A stretch of DNA of 64,000 bases from JALEFZ01 sp039817415. GTDB lineage: Bacteria; Bacteroidota; Bacteroidia; J057. Positions within the stretch are counted from its first letter, which is position 1, and every line of letters begins with the position of its first letter. The position numbers and the translations under genes were made by a program. A model generated the notes under the pieces. It saw only the letters and a list, made by a program, of their open reading frames with translations, was not told the origin of the DNA and did no database searches. This document shows, one piece after another, positions 37,252 to 46,393 of the stretch. The stretch lies in contig JBCBVV010000026.1 in assembly GCA_039817415.1 (NCBI GenBank), positions 1-64,000 on the forward strand, given 5' to 3'.

Positions 37252-40200
37252 ATGAATTACCGCTTTACCCAATTACTGTGTGTATGCCTCTTTTTATTTG
37301 GCAGCACCACCGTATTTGCACAGTTGCCTCCCAATCAACCGGAACAGGACTGCTTCAGTGCGATCCCTGTTTGCCTGGACCTGTTTACACAGGCCAACTC
37401 TTACCAGGGGGCAGGTCAAAACCCAAATGAGATCAATCCGGCTCTTTCTTGTCTAGCGACAGGGGAGACCAATGATACATGGTATATCTTCACCGTGCAG
37501 ACAGCGGGACAGATATGTTTCTCCATCATCCCAGTAGATCCAGTGGATGACTACGACTGGGCTGTTTTTAACCTCACCAACTCCAGTTGTGATAATATCG
37601 CCACAGATGGAAACTTAGAGGTTTCCTGTAACTTCTCCATCAACAATGGTTGTGGGGGCTTAACAGGAGCCAATGGGTTGACAGATCCTGCTGTTATTGG
37701 ACCTTGTGCCGCTCAAAATGAAGAGTGTATCAACGCCCAAGCAGGAGAAACTTACGTCATCAACGTAAGTAACTTTACAGGATCTACGACGGGATACACC
37801 ATTGACTTCACTCAGTCAACTGCTGGCATTACAGACAACAATGCACCAGTATTTGAGTCTGCCAGACAGGGCTGTAACAACGCGGAGATTGTTGTAACCT
37901 TCTCAGAAAACATTCCTTGTGATTCTGTAGATATATCTGACTTCACCATTGTTGGACCTGGTGGCCCATTTGGAGTCAATGGCGTTAGATCGCCAAACTG
38001 CCAGGCTGGCGGAGGATTCGACAATGTCTTCATCCTGGAAGTATCTCCTGGTATTTTAGCTGGTGGAACCTACGATGTTACACTGGCTGGCGGTGGAATC
38101 ACTGATAACTGTGGCAATGCTGCTCCTTCGGTTACCAACACCTTCACCTCCATTCCGTTGACGCTGGCAGCGACAGCTTCACCAGATACGATTTGCGAGG
38201 GTGCATCAACGATTATTTCGACTTCATATAGCAACTTCCAGGGTTATCAATATTCATGGACCCCAGGAAATGAGTCCACCCCTACCATTTCCGTTTCTCC
38301 GGCTACCTCCACTGATTATACTGTAACAGTAGATGACCCTGCAGGATGTTCCTTTAACGATCAGGTAACTGTCATTGTAAAGCCGACTCCTGATGCTTCA
38401 TTCACTGTTCCTGTCAATTCATGTGAAGGAGCTCCAGCAGATATTACCTATACAGGCTCGAATGGAAATGCAGCTAACTACTTCTGGGACTTTGACAATC
38501 CTACCTTCTCCAATGGATCGGGTCAGGGACCTTATCAGGCCGCTTGGTCTACACCAGGTCAGAAAACTATTAGCCTACAGCTAGAAGAGGATGGATGTGC
38601 GAGTGCCATCAATACACAGGTTATTGACGTTGTTCCTACACCTACTGCGAACTTTGTCAATCCAACAACTGCTTGTTTGAATGAAACGACCACCTTTACC
38701 TATCAAGGTAATGCACCCGCTTCTGCCACCTTTAATTGGACAGTTCCTCAGCAAACCTTTGTTAATGGACAAATCGGTCCTTTAACTTTTGCTTGGAACA
38801 CACCTGGAAGCAGAACCATATGTCTACAAGTTGAGGACAGAGGATGTTTCTCCAATCTACAGTGTAACGATATCATTGTTCAGGATCCAGTGAATACAAG
38901 CATTGCCCAACAAGCTGACCAATGTTTTGATGGAAACCTTTTTGTGTTCCAGCCTACAGGCGATATCGCTGACACCTACCAATGGGAGTTTGGCGCATCT
39001 GCTAACCCACCAGTAGCTACTGGAGCAGGCCCTCATTCTGTTACCTATCAAACAACAGGAAGAAAACGTGCAAGATTGTTCGTTACCAAAGATGGCTGTC
39101 CTGGAGATACAAGTACGATCTTCTTTGATGTAATCGAAGAGCCTAATGCGGACTTTTCTGTCTCGAACTTGAATTCTTGTACCGCAGATTTAGTAGACTT
39201 CACCTACCAGGGAACAGCCCAAACCAACCAAATCTTCATCTGGGACTTCGGCCCTGGTGCCTCCCCAAGAACTTCTACTTTGGAGACACCTCCAAGCATT
39301 AGATACAATACAAATGGCTCTAAAACAGCTACCCTAACTACCATCTTCCGCAACTGTACTACCTCTACGACTCAAACATTCATTGTGAATGGAAGCCCAC
39401 AGGTTGATGCAGGACCTGCCAAGGAATTCTGTGAAGGAGATGGAGGGGTACAGTTGGATGCCTCAGTCATAGGTGGAACGATGCCTTACTTCTACAGCTG
39501 GACTTGTGATAGAGCTCCCAACTGCGGTATTGACTCTATTGATATCGAGGATCCTAAGGTGAATCCCAACGTTACCACACCCACAGAAGAGGTAACTTAC
39601 TTCCTGACAGTAACAGATGTCAACGGTTGTTCCAGTAATGTAGACTCCGTTATTGTTACCGTTAAGGCTAAGCCAAAAGTTGATGCAGGACCTGACTTTG
39701 ACATATGTCCTACTCCTGCTCCGGGTGTGATTTTACAAGGAGGGATTGCCGTAGACAACAATGCACCAGGCCCATTCTCTTATACTTGGAGCCCTGTGGA
39801 TGCCATCATTAATCCATCTGATCCAAACTCCTTTGTCAGACCAGATACGACTACGATCTATACCTTGACGGCAACTTCATTGACGAATGGCTGTACATCT
39901 GATGCGAATACACTTGATCCCAGATCTACTGTTACCATCACCGTATTGCCGAATCCAACCGTAGTTGCAGGTATTGATACAGGACTTTGCTTTGGGGATA
40001 CGATTCAGCTTCAAGGCTTTGCCTCTGGTGCAGGTCCAAACTATGATTTCACCTGGACGCCAACCAATACTGGCTATGTAAGCGATGCCAATTCTGCTGT
40101 GCCCTTGGTTGCACCCAATATTACAACCGTGTATACGCTGTCTGCTACTTCCGCTGCGGGATGTCAGGGTGCTGATAGCGTAAGAGTACAGGTTGATACA

Positions 40201-41706
40201 GAGCCAACTGTTATCACTTCTGTAGATAGGGATCTTTGTGAAGGAGATTCGGTTCAGCTCAATGCGGTCGCAAATGGAGATCCAAATGCGACACAATACT
40301 CCTTCTTGTGGTCCCCAACTTCTACCTTAAGTGATTCAACCATACAGAATCCCTTTGCTTCACCAGATATAACGACTACCTATGAAGTGGTGGCTACGAC
40401 TCAGTTTGGCTGTAGATCAGATGCAGAATCCGTTGTATTAACCGTTTTGCAAACCCCTCAGGTCGAATTGCTTGTAGGCGATACAATCATTTGTGAAGGA
40501 GAGACGGTTACGTTGACGGCCGCTCATACCTATAGCTTCGGTGATACAACAACAACCTATACTTGGTCAGGTGGAGAATTCTTTACGACCACCTCAGCCG
40601 ACTCTATTGTTCTAGCATCACCAACTAGCTCCTCTATTGTAACGGTAACTACATCCTCCTTCTCGGGAAGATGTGCGACTTCAGACGAAATACTGATTGA
40701 GGTAAATCCAGCCATCGATGCGGTTATCCAAGCCGATACAAATCTCATCTGCCAGGGGGAAAGCTTAAATCTCCTTGCTCTGGGTGGATTCGGTGCTTCT
40801 AGCTACGAATGGTTTGGAGCTGGCGTGAATGGCTCAACCAGCCAGTCTGTAACAGCAAGCCCTTCCACTACTACCCTGTATCAAGTGGCTATTAGTGAAG
40901 GTGTTTGTACAGATACAGCTGATTTCACCCTAGGTGTTACACCAACTCCTAACCCAACATTCACGTCTAGCTTAACTGATGGTTGTGATGATTTGACGGT
41001 AAGCTTCCAATCTACCGCCAGCGACGCAGTCTCCTTTATCTGGGACTTCGGAGATGGTTCAGACTTGAATAATGAAATCAACCCATCTCACTTCTATGGT
41101 GATCCAGGGACCTATACAGTCATCTTTACAGCCGTAGGAGATAACGGTTGTTCAGCTACCAATACTTCCACTGTAGTAACTGTTGGATCTACACCGGTCG
41201 CTGATTTCAGCTCTAATCCTGCCGAGAATTCATCTCTGCCCCTGCCTAATGTAGATGTTCAGTTTACTGACTTATCTACAGGAGCAGTCAGCTGGTTCTG
41301 GGAGTTTGGTGATGATGCGGTAAATACCACACAGAATCCAAACCACACCTATACTGATGAAGGTACCTACTTTGTAACGCTAACTGTTACAAGTGCAGAA
41401 GGATGTATTGGACAGGTAACTAAGGGGCCATACATTATCTTCGAGCCAAATTTGGTTGTTCCTAACGTATTTACCCCCAATGGTGATGGTTCGAATGACG
41501 CCTACCAGGTTATCTACGATGGAAAAGAAACCTTCCAGTATGACATTTTCGACAGATGGGGACGTTCTATCTTTACGTCGAATAGCTCAGCTAATACTTG
41601 GGATGGAATGAACAACAATGGTGGAGAAGCACCAGAAGGCGTTTACTTCATCGTGGTGAAGGTTGGCGAGAGAATTATCAAAGGAAATATTACGCTTCTG
41701 AGATAA
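37252..41706 (+). CDS. giant PKD-rich T9SS type B surface protein
   Basis: 1484 residues. A signal peptide (LLCVCLFLFGSTTVFA) leads a first domain of about 190 residues (CFSAIPVCLDLF, DTWYIFTV, VYDYDWAVFNL-like DDYDWAVFNL). Then come an Ig-like Cys-paired segment and many Ig/PKD modules of about 80 residues (FIWDFGDGSDLNNEINPSHF; FWEFGDDAVNTTQNPNHTY are the clearest PKD units). The end is a gliding-motility-type T9SS type B sorting domain (VPNVFTPNGDGSNDAYQVI; YDIFDRWGRSIF; GVYFIVVKV). It should be exported and attached to the cell surface as an adhesin or filament, with no enzyme domain seen. Ends at a strong terminator. Confidence 0.93.
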   Translation: MNYRFTQLLCVCLFLFGSTTVFAQLPPNQPEQDCFSAIPVCLDLFTQANSYQGAGQNPNEINPALSCLATGETNDTWYIFTVQTAGQICFSIIPVDPVDDYDWAVFNLTNSSCDNIATDGNLEVSCNFSINNGCGGLTGANGLTDPAVIGPCAAQNEECINAQAGETYVINVSNFTGSTTGYTIDFTQSTAGITDNNAPVFESARQGCNNAEIVVTFSENIPCDSVDISDFTIVGPGGPFGVNGVRSPNCQAGGGFDNVFILEVSPGILAGGTYDVTLAGGGITDNCGNAAPSVTNTFTSIPLTLAATASPDTICEGASTIISTSYSNFQGYQYSWTPGNESTPTISVSPATSTDYTVTVDDPAGCSFNDQVTVIVKPTPDASFTVPVNSCEGAPADITYTGSNGNAANYFWDFDNPTFSNGSGQGPYQAAWSTPGQKTISLQLEEDGCASAINTQVIDVVPTPTANFVNPTTACLNETTTFTYQGNAPASATFNWTVPQQTFVNGQIGPLTFAWNTPGSRTICLQVEDRGCFSNLQCNDIIVQDPVNTSIAQQADQCFDGNLFVFQPTGDIADTYQWEFGASANPPVATGAGPHSVTYQTTGRKRARLFVTKDGCPGDTSTIFFDVIEEPNADFSVSNLNSCTADLVDFTYQGTAQTNQIFIWDFGPGASPRTSTLETPPSIRYNTNGSKTATLTTIFRNCTTSTTQTFIVNGSPQVDAGPAKEFCEGDGGVQLDASVIGGTMPYFYSWTCDRAPNCGIDSIDIEDPKVNPNVTTPTEEVTYFLTVTDVNGCSSNVDSVIVTVKAKPKVDAGPDFDICPTPAPGVILQGGIAVDNNAPGPFSYTWSPVDAIINPSDPNSFVRPDTTTIYTLTATSLTNGCTSDANTLDPRSTVTITVLPNPTVVAGIDTGLCFGDTIQLQGFASGAGPNYDFTWTPTNTGYVSDANSAVPLVAPNITTVYTLSATSAAGCQGADSVRVQVDTEPTVITSVDRDLCEGDSVQLNAVANGDPNATQYSFLWSPTSTLSDSTIQNPFASPDITTTYEVVATTQFGCRSDAESVVLTVLQTPQVELLVGDTIICEGETVTLTAAHTYSFGDTTTTYTWSGGEFFTTTSADSIVLASPTSSSIVTVTTSSFSGRCATSDEILIEVNPAIDAVIQADTNLICQGESLNLLALGGFGASSYEWFGAGVNGSTSQSVTASPSTTTLYQVAISEGVCTDTADFTLGVTPTPNPTFTSSLTDGCDDLTVSFQSTASDAVSFIWDFGDGSDLNNEINPSHFYGDPGTYTVIFTAVGDNGCSATNTSTVVTVGSTPVADFSSNPAENSSLPLPNVDVQFTDLSTGAVSWFWEFGDDAVNTTQNPNHTYTDEGTYFVTLTVTSAEGCIGQVTKGPYIIFEPNLVVPNVFTPNGDGSNDAYQVIYDGKETFQYDIFDRWGRSIFTSNSSANTWDGMNNNGGEAPEGVYFIVVKVGERIIKGNITLLR

Positions 41707-41720
41707 GATAAGAATTGATA

Positions 41721-41756
41721 AAAAAGCCCGAATCCATATGGATTCGGGCTTTTTTA
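41721..41756. terminator. bidirectional terminator
   Basis: Perfect 13-bp inverted repeat centred on CCATATGG (AAAGCCCGAATCC with GGATTCGGGCTTT) with an A-run before and a T-run after, between the convergent PKD protein gene and the methyltransferase gene. It should work on both strands. Confidence 0.92.
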
Positions 41757-41777
41757 TGTTTTGGCAATAAATAGCAA

Positions 41778-42491
41778 TTACCTAAAGATGATTTGCCACC
41801 TGAAGGCCCACATCCATTTTAGACTATAAGATTGAACCCCAGCTTCCTCCAGGATCTCTCTCCATTCTTTCCTCCTAAATCCTCTCAGAACCGATAAAGG
41901 GGCATCATACTGGACCATTTCAGATTTAGAGAAGAACCTGGTTAGGAGCTTAATGGAATAGAAGGCCAGCCAGTGCCTATGTAGGTCATTGTTGACGAAG
42001 CCATAAGAGCTCTGTTCCTTGATCATATGGGTTAGACTAACCAATTGATCCTTAGTAAAGTGATGGGTGAATAGAGACGTTATAACAATGTCAAATTGCA
42101 TTTGGGCATATTCCTCTGAAAAGATATCAAGGGCCAGATAAGATATTTCAGGATAATCTGCAGTATTTTCCTCTGCGTATTGAACAATATGTGGATTGGC
42201 ATCAATGCCTATCAATTCTACATTGATATTGTTTCTTCTAGCCCATTTGGCCACCAAGACTAGCATATCTCCACCACCACAACCCAAATCTGCTATTCTG
42301 ATAGGTCCTTTATTAGAAGCGGGAATCCCTTTTACCAAGTGGCTCAAGCCACGAATGGTTACGTAGTTTCCCCCCAGCAATCGGTTGATGATCTCTAGTT
42401 CGCGTAAAGTTTGGTCAACAACCTCTCCCGCGCAATCCAAATCATCCATCAACTCCTCCTCTTGCGAACGGATGCTAAAATCAGTTTTCAT
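41778..42491 (-). CDS. SAM-dependent methyltransferase of the type III PKS operon
   Basis: 237 residues of the class I fold: motif I is IRIADLGCGGGDMLVLVAKW, motif II-like VELIGIDANPHIVQYAEE, and FDIVITSLFTHHF follows. Its start overlaps the stop of the type III polyketide synthase by four bases (ATGA-type coupling), so it should act on that enzyme's product, probably methylating a phenolic ring or carboxyl. C-terminal sequence (VLRGFRRKEWREILEEAGV) is typical of ubiquinone/menaquinone-like methyltransferases. Substrate is inferred. Confidence 0.87.
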   Translation of the reverse strand: MKTDFSIRSQEEELMDDLDCAGEVVDQTLRELEIINRLLGGNYVTIRGLSHLVKGIPASNKGPIRIADLGCGGGDMLVLVAKWARRNNINVELIGIDANPHIVQYAEENTADYPEISYLALDIFSEEYAQMQFDIVITSLFTHHFTKDQLVSLTHMIKEQSSYGFVNNDLHRHWLAFYSIKLLTRFFSKSEMVQYDAPLSVLRGFRRKEWREILEEAGVQSYSLKWMWAFRWQIIFR

Positions 42492-43594
42492 GAGCCTGGA
42501 TAGGTTTTAAGCAACATACTTTCTAGGGTCAAGCCCGGTCCAAAGGCAAAATTTAGGATATAGGAAGATTCTTTTTTGTCTTTGAGATTGTCCCACAGTT
42601 CCTTCAGGACAAACAGAATGGTTGGGGAAGACATATTTCCATATTCCTTCAAAACCTTATGAGCTGGCCAATTTTGTTCTCGATCTATTTCTAACTCATC
42701 CTCTACAAACCTTAGGATTCTTTTCCCTCCTGGATGAACGGCAAAATGGCTTACTTCTTTGAGAGAGACCTTTAGGGAGGAGAATAACTTTTCTGTCAAT
42801 TGCTTAATGCCTCCTTTGATGATATCAGGTACGTAGGAAGTTAGTTTCATTTCAAATCCAAAGTTCCCGATTTTCCATGCCATATCCCTTTTTCCTTCAG
42901 GGTGAAGGGCGCATACAAACTCTTCCATAGACATACTTAGTGGTCCTTCTGCTTTTGGAGAGATACAGACTGCTGCAGCTCCATCTGCAAACAAGGAATT
43001 TGCCAATAAGCTATCCTCCGTTACTTCCTTTTGAAAATGCAGCGTACACAACTCAACACAAACCATAAGGACTTTGGCATTTGGATCAGATTCACAAATT
43101 GCGTTTCCCACTTTGAGTCCATTAAATGCCGCTTGGCAGCCCATGAAGTAGACATTTGTACGCTGCACTTGGGGATTGAGCCCTAATTCATTGGTCAGGT
43201 CAATATCCAATCCAGGTGCATACATACCCGTACAACTCACGGTAATCAAATGGGTAATTTCTTCAGCCTTCCAGCTTGTTAGGTGGCTCATCGCAGAGCG
43301 TATAGCCTCCAAACTGATGGATTTTGCCTGCTCTTGGTATACTTTCATCCGATGAGCAGTGGAAGGGAATGGCTCTAAATCTTCTGTCGGGGGAAAGAAA
43401 TTTCTGACCTCAGCCTGGCTATAATCTTCGATCACGGTGTGCCGTGTCTGAATTCCAGTAGCTCGATACAAAACTCTTAGCTTTCTGGCTTCATCTCCTT
43501 CCAGCCCATGGGCCTTTTGCATGAAGTTGTAGATATCCTCCTGGGAGGTCTTGTGATCTGGAACTGCAGTTCCTATAGCAGAAATGAATGCCAT
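42488..43594 (-). CDS. type III polyketide synthase
   Basis: 368 residues of the chalcone/stilbene synthase superfamily with the catalytic triad: C153 (FMGCQAAFNGL), H287 (FAVHPGGKRIL) and N320 (EYGNMSSPTI). It should condense a starter acyl-CoA with malonyl-CoA units to a pyrone, resorcinol or similar ring. Bacteroidota frequently carry this enzyme with a methyltransferase, a flavin-dependent reductase and a UbiA-like prenyltransferase; the first two neighbours are present here and the reductase candidate lies about 7 kb away. Starter length and product cannot be read from sequence. Divergent from the UbiA gene. Confidence 0.94.
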   Translation of the reverse strand: MAFISAIGTAVPDHKTSQEDIYNFMQKAHGLEGDEARKLRVLYRATGIQTRHTVIEDYSQAEVRNFFPPTEDLEPFPSTAHRMKVYQEQAKSISLEAIRSAMSHLTSWKAEEITHLITVSCTGMYAPGLDIDLTNELGLNPQVQRTNVYFMGCQAAFNGLKVGNAICESDPNAKVLMVCVELCTLHFQKEVTEDSLLANSLFADGAAAVCISPKAEGPLSMSMEEFVCALHPEGKRDMAWKIGNFGFEMKLTSYVPDIIKGGIKQLTEKLFSSLKVSLKEVSHFAVHPGGKRILRFVEDELEIDREQNWPAHKVLKEYGNMSSPTILFVLKELWDNLKDKKESSYILNFAFGPGLTLESMLLKTYPGS

Positions 43595-43705
43595 GAATTA
43601 TGTTGGTTTTTCCTGGTGTTCCGAATTTTCTAAAAATAGAGTTCTTCGAAAGAGATGGTCCGATAATACTACAAAATTTGGCTATCTTTCAACAAAGCAA
43701 AACAG

Positions 43706-44569
43706 ATGCTCGAAAAATCCTCCTGGCTCCACCTTCGAATCCCCTTTTCTTTTTTTCTGCTACCCGTATTCCTTTTTGCACTGACTGTAGCAGATAACCT
43801 AGAGTTAAACAGAACTCTCCTTGTGTTTGTTATCATACATCTTTTTCTCTATCCAGCGAGCAATGGATACAATAGCTATTTCGACAAAGATGAACAAAGT
43901 ATAGGAGGACTAGAAAAGCCACCACCGGTTTCTAAAGGACTATATTACCTTTCCCTTTTGTTTGATGGTGTCGCCTTGCTGCTAGGATTGCTCATCAGTT
44001 GGCAATTCAGCCTGATGCTTTTTGTGTATGGAATGGTATCCAAAGCATATTCCCATACCTCCATTAGAATCAAGAAATATCCCTACGGTAGTTGGTTTAT
44101 AGCGGGTTTTTTCCAGGGATTTTTTACGCTTTGGATGAGTGTGATGGGATTAAGTGTCGTAGACTTTGATATTATTTTGGAGGCAAGAGTTTGGATTCCA
44201 GCTTTGCTGAGTTCAGCGATGCTATGGGGCTCTTATCCTATGACCCAGATTTATCAGCACGAGGAAGATGCCAAAAGGGGAGACATTACCCTTAGCTTAA
44301 AACTGGGCATAAGAGGAACCTTTATTTTTACCATGCTCATGTTCTCCCTCTCTGGGGCTGGATTCGTCTGGTATTTTCTCTCCTACTACGATATTTGGGC
44401 AGCAGGCATGTACCTCCTCTTTTTAGGACCCGTCTTGATTTTCTTTCTTTCCTGGCAATTGAAAGTGTGGAAGGATGAAAATCAGGCTGATTTCAAACAC
44501 ACGATGCGTCTAAATTTGATATCGTCTGTTTGCCTCAATATTTTCTTTTTGGCGCTTAGCTTTTTTTAA
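43706..44569 (+). CDS. UbiA-like prenyltransferase
   Basis: 287 residues with about eight membrane helices. The first aspartate-rich region is YNSYFDKDEQSIGGL, a variant of NDxxDxxxD, and the second is YQHEEDAKRGDITLSLKLG, which fits the DxxxD of UbiA enzymes. It should join a prenyl diphosphate to an aromatic acceptor in the membrane. It is divergent from the type III polyketide synthase (111 bp), so a joint pathway making a prenylated or quinone-like lipid is likely. The acceptor is unknown. TATCTTTC (43683-43690) may be its -7 element. Confidence 0.83.
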   Translation: MLEKSSWLHLRIPFSFFLLPVFLFALTVADNLELNRTLLVFVIIHLFLYPASNGYNSYFDKDEQSIGGLEKPPPVSKGLYYLSLLFDGVALLLGLLISWQFSLMLFVYGMVSKAYSHTSIRIKKYPYGSWFIAGFFQGFFTLWMSVMGLSVVDFDIILEARVWIPALLSSAMLWGSYPMTQIYQHEEDAKRGDITLSLKLGIRGTFIFTMLMFSLSGAGFVWYFLSYYDIWAAGMYLLFLGPVLIFFLSWQLKVWKDENQADFKHTMRLNLISSVCLNIFFLALSFF

Positions 44570-44606
44570 AATCCGTTTTCAGTAAGCTTGTGAATCACCT
44601 CTACCT

Positions 44607-45368
44607 ATGAAAAACTTACTTATTCCACTTCTGGCTGTTTGTATTTTTTCCTGTAATCAGGGGGATTCCTCACAATCAGTCCAGCAAAGTGAGGTTAAGC
44701 AAGCACAAACGACAGATTCTACTCAACCAAAAGTTGATTCCAACAAAACAGTAAGAGAAGAAAAACTAGAAAACTATACTGCCTCCGAAGTAGATCCAAA
44801 AGATTACATAACTGTAGATGATTTCTCTGTAACAGATGAAATGTTAAGAGGAGAAAACGATCTCTATGCGATGGGTATTCCTTTTGAAGGCATCTTTTTC
44901 CAAGACTCAGCAGGAGAGCAACTGCTCTTTATGGACCTTCACACGGATAAATTCCATTTCAAAACACTTTTGGTAAAAAGGTCCGTTTTGAGTGCTGATC
45001 TCCTAAAAGAGTATTTGCGATTCAATCCAGAATATATGGATGAAACAGCCATAGATTCGACCTTTGATGCCAAAGGAAGGTTTATTCCTCAAGGAAAAAC
45101 TATTGAGGATGCGTATTTCACTTCCAATAAGGGGATCTTCCTTGGGATGCCTGAGAAAGTGGCTATTCCCCTATATTCAGGTGGGCCAGTTGTTTCAACT
45201 GCTCATAGGAACAAATGGACCTGGAATTACTTTGGAGAATTTGGTATTGGATTGATCCCTAATCCTGATAGCTTATTGGTGGCCAAGAATAGCTTCGGCC
45301 ACGAAGCAAGCATGTACACTGACCATGGAGAACTTATTGCCCTGATTCTAAGAAATGATATTCCTTAG
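44607..45368 (+). CDS. lipoprotein of unknown function
   Basis: 253 residues. The signal ends LLAVCIFSCNQG, a lipoprotein cleavage site, followed by a Ser/Gln/Thr-rich linker and a globular region (DLYAMGIPFEGIFFQDSAG; LRFNPEYMDETAID; NYFGEFGIGLIPNPDSLL). No family is recognised. It is 37 bp after the UbiA gene on the same strand and could share its transcript. Confidence 0.65.
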   Translation: MKNLLIPLLAVCIFSCNQGDSSQSVQQSEVKQAQTTDSTQPKVDSNKTVREEKLENYTASEVDPKDYITVDDFSVTDEMLRGENDLYAMGIPFEGIFFQDSAGEQLLFMDLHTDKFHFKTLLVKRSVLSADLLKEYLRFNPEYMDETAIDSTFDAKGRFIPQGKTIEDAYFTSNKGIFLGMPEKVAIPLYSGGPVVSTAHRNKWTWNYFGEFGIGLIPNPDSLLVAKNSFGHEASMYTDHGELIALILRNDIP

Positions 45369-45380
45369 CGTGGATACACC

Positions 45381-45740
45381 TTATTGTAGAATTCTCTTTC
45401 TGTGCATTTCTCCCCAAATGATAATACTCTCGATGACATTGCCCAGGGTTTTCCCGTATTCTGTGATCTGATATTCTACCGTAATGGGCTTAGTATCCTT
45501 TACTTCTCTACTGACAAGGCCATTGATTTCTAGGTCTTGTAAGTTATGAGACAGCACCTTAGGAGTAATTCCGTTTAGTGCCCGCTTCAAATCCATAAAT
45601 CTCATGGGCTCTGGTGAACGCATCATGGCCCCCATAATTGGAATTTTCCATTTCCCAGAAAGAATATCCATGGCATCTCGGGCGGCTAACAATTTATTGC
45701 CACATGCCTTTTTTGAAGTATGTCCTGCCTGCTTTTCCAT
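45381..45740 (-). CDS. HxlR-family transcriptional regulator
   Basis: 119 residues with the HxlR winged-helix layout (LLAARDAMDILSGKWKIPIM, MRFMDLKRALNGITPKVLSH, ITEYGKTLGNVIESIIIWGE). There is one Cys near the N-terminus (KKACGNK), the position of the redox-active Cys in several HxlR regulators. Divergent from the DoxX gene, with a perfect palindrome between them, which fits autoregulation and control of doxX by a redox or electrophile signal. Confidence 0.91.
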   Translation of the reverse strand: MEKQAGHTSKKACGNKLLAARDAMDILSGKWKIPIMGAMMRSPEPMRFMDLKRALNGITPKVLSHNLQDLEINGLVSREVKDTKPITVEYQITEYGKTLGNVIESIIIWGEMHRKRILQ

Positions 45741-45803
45741 GAGCTATAAGATTACTACTCTATTTACCCTAATATACTATTTTATATAGGAGGTATCGTA
45801 CTA

Positions 45804-45815
45804 GAAACTAGTTTC
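45804..45815. promoter_or_regulatory. putative HxlR operator
   Basis: Perfect 12-bp palindrome GAAACTAGTTTC, overlapped by a second dyad (ACTAG, AAA, CTAGT at 45800-45812). It lies 64 bp upstream of the hxlR ATG and just upstream of the doxX -33 element, as expected for a repressor site. Confidence 0.55.
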
Positions 45816-45830
45816 CAACAGGATACTCAC

Positions 45831-45861
45831 TTTCTAACAAAGATGTGGATTCCTACATTTG
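45831..45861 (+). promoter_or_regulatory. doxX promoter
   Basis: TTTC (45831-45834), a 19-nt spacer and TACATTTG (45854-45861) fit the Bacteroidota consensus with one mismatch. Transcription would start near 45868, so the true doxX start must be the ATG at 45883, not the ATG at 45862 that touches the -7 element. Confidence 0.6.
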
Positions 45862-45882
45862 ATGCCCAAAGATCAAATCATT

Positions 45883-46263
45883 ATGAAACGAGATAATATC
45901 ATTTACTGGATCACAACATCACTTTTTGCCTTGATGATGGGTGCTTCAGGAGTAGCCTACTTTGTGGTTGAAACCTTCACCGAAAACTTCGCTGCTTTAG
46001 GCTTCCCTGACTATTTCAGAATGGAACTAGGAGCGGGTAAAATTCTTGGCGCCATTTTACTCATTCTTCCTATGGTCCCAAAATTCCTAAAAGAGTGGAC
46101 TTATGCAGCCTTCGGAATCACTTTGATTTCTGCTGTCATTGCGCACCTTTCAGTCGGAGATTCAATTGACAAGATTATTCCCATTTTTGTCGCATTCGGC
46201 CTATTGCTCACTTCCTATATTTTTTGGAATAGAAATCAATCACAAAAAGAACTAGCTGTCTAG
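45883..46263 (+). CDS. DoxX-family membrane protein
   Basis: 126 residues from the ATG at 45883, with four membrane helices (YWITTSLFALMMGASGVAYF; ELGAGKILGAILLILPMV; YAAFGITLISAVIAHLSVG; IIPIFVAFGLLLTSYIFW). DoxX-like proteins are small membrane proteins often controlled by HxlR regulators and linked to oxidative stress or thiol metabolism. The divergent hxlR gene and the promoter/operator between support that. Ends at a terminator before the SRPBCC gene. Confidence 0.85.
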   Translation: MKRDNIIYWITTSLFALMMGASGVAYFVVETFTENFAALGFPDYFRMELGAGKILGAILLILPMVPKFLKEWTYAAFGITLISAVIAHLSVGDSIDKIIPIFVAFGLLLTSYIFWNRNQSQKELAV

Positions 46264-46278
46264 CAGATATTTACACAC

Positions 46279-46317
46279 AAAAAAAAGCCGATAGAAAAAA
46301 ATCTATCGGTTTTTTTT
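46279..46317. terminator. terminator after doxX
   Basis: Stem CCGATAGA with TCTATCGG, a 6-nt A-rich loop, flanked by an A-run and eight T. Symmetric, so usable from both sides. Because the SRPBCC gene starts 77 nt later, some readthrough is plausible. Confidence 0.8.
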
Positions 46318-46393
46318 ATTTGTCTTGTCCAATCCTCTCAAGTTCGATCGATATAAGGGTGAATTGCATATAAAACCATTAACAGAAACCAAA

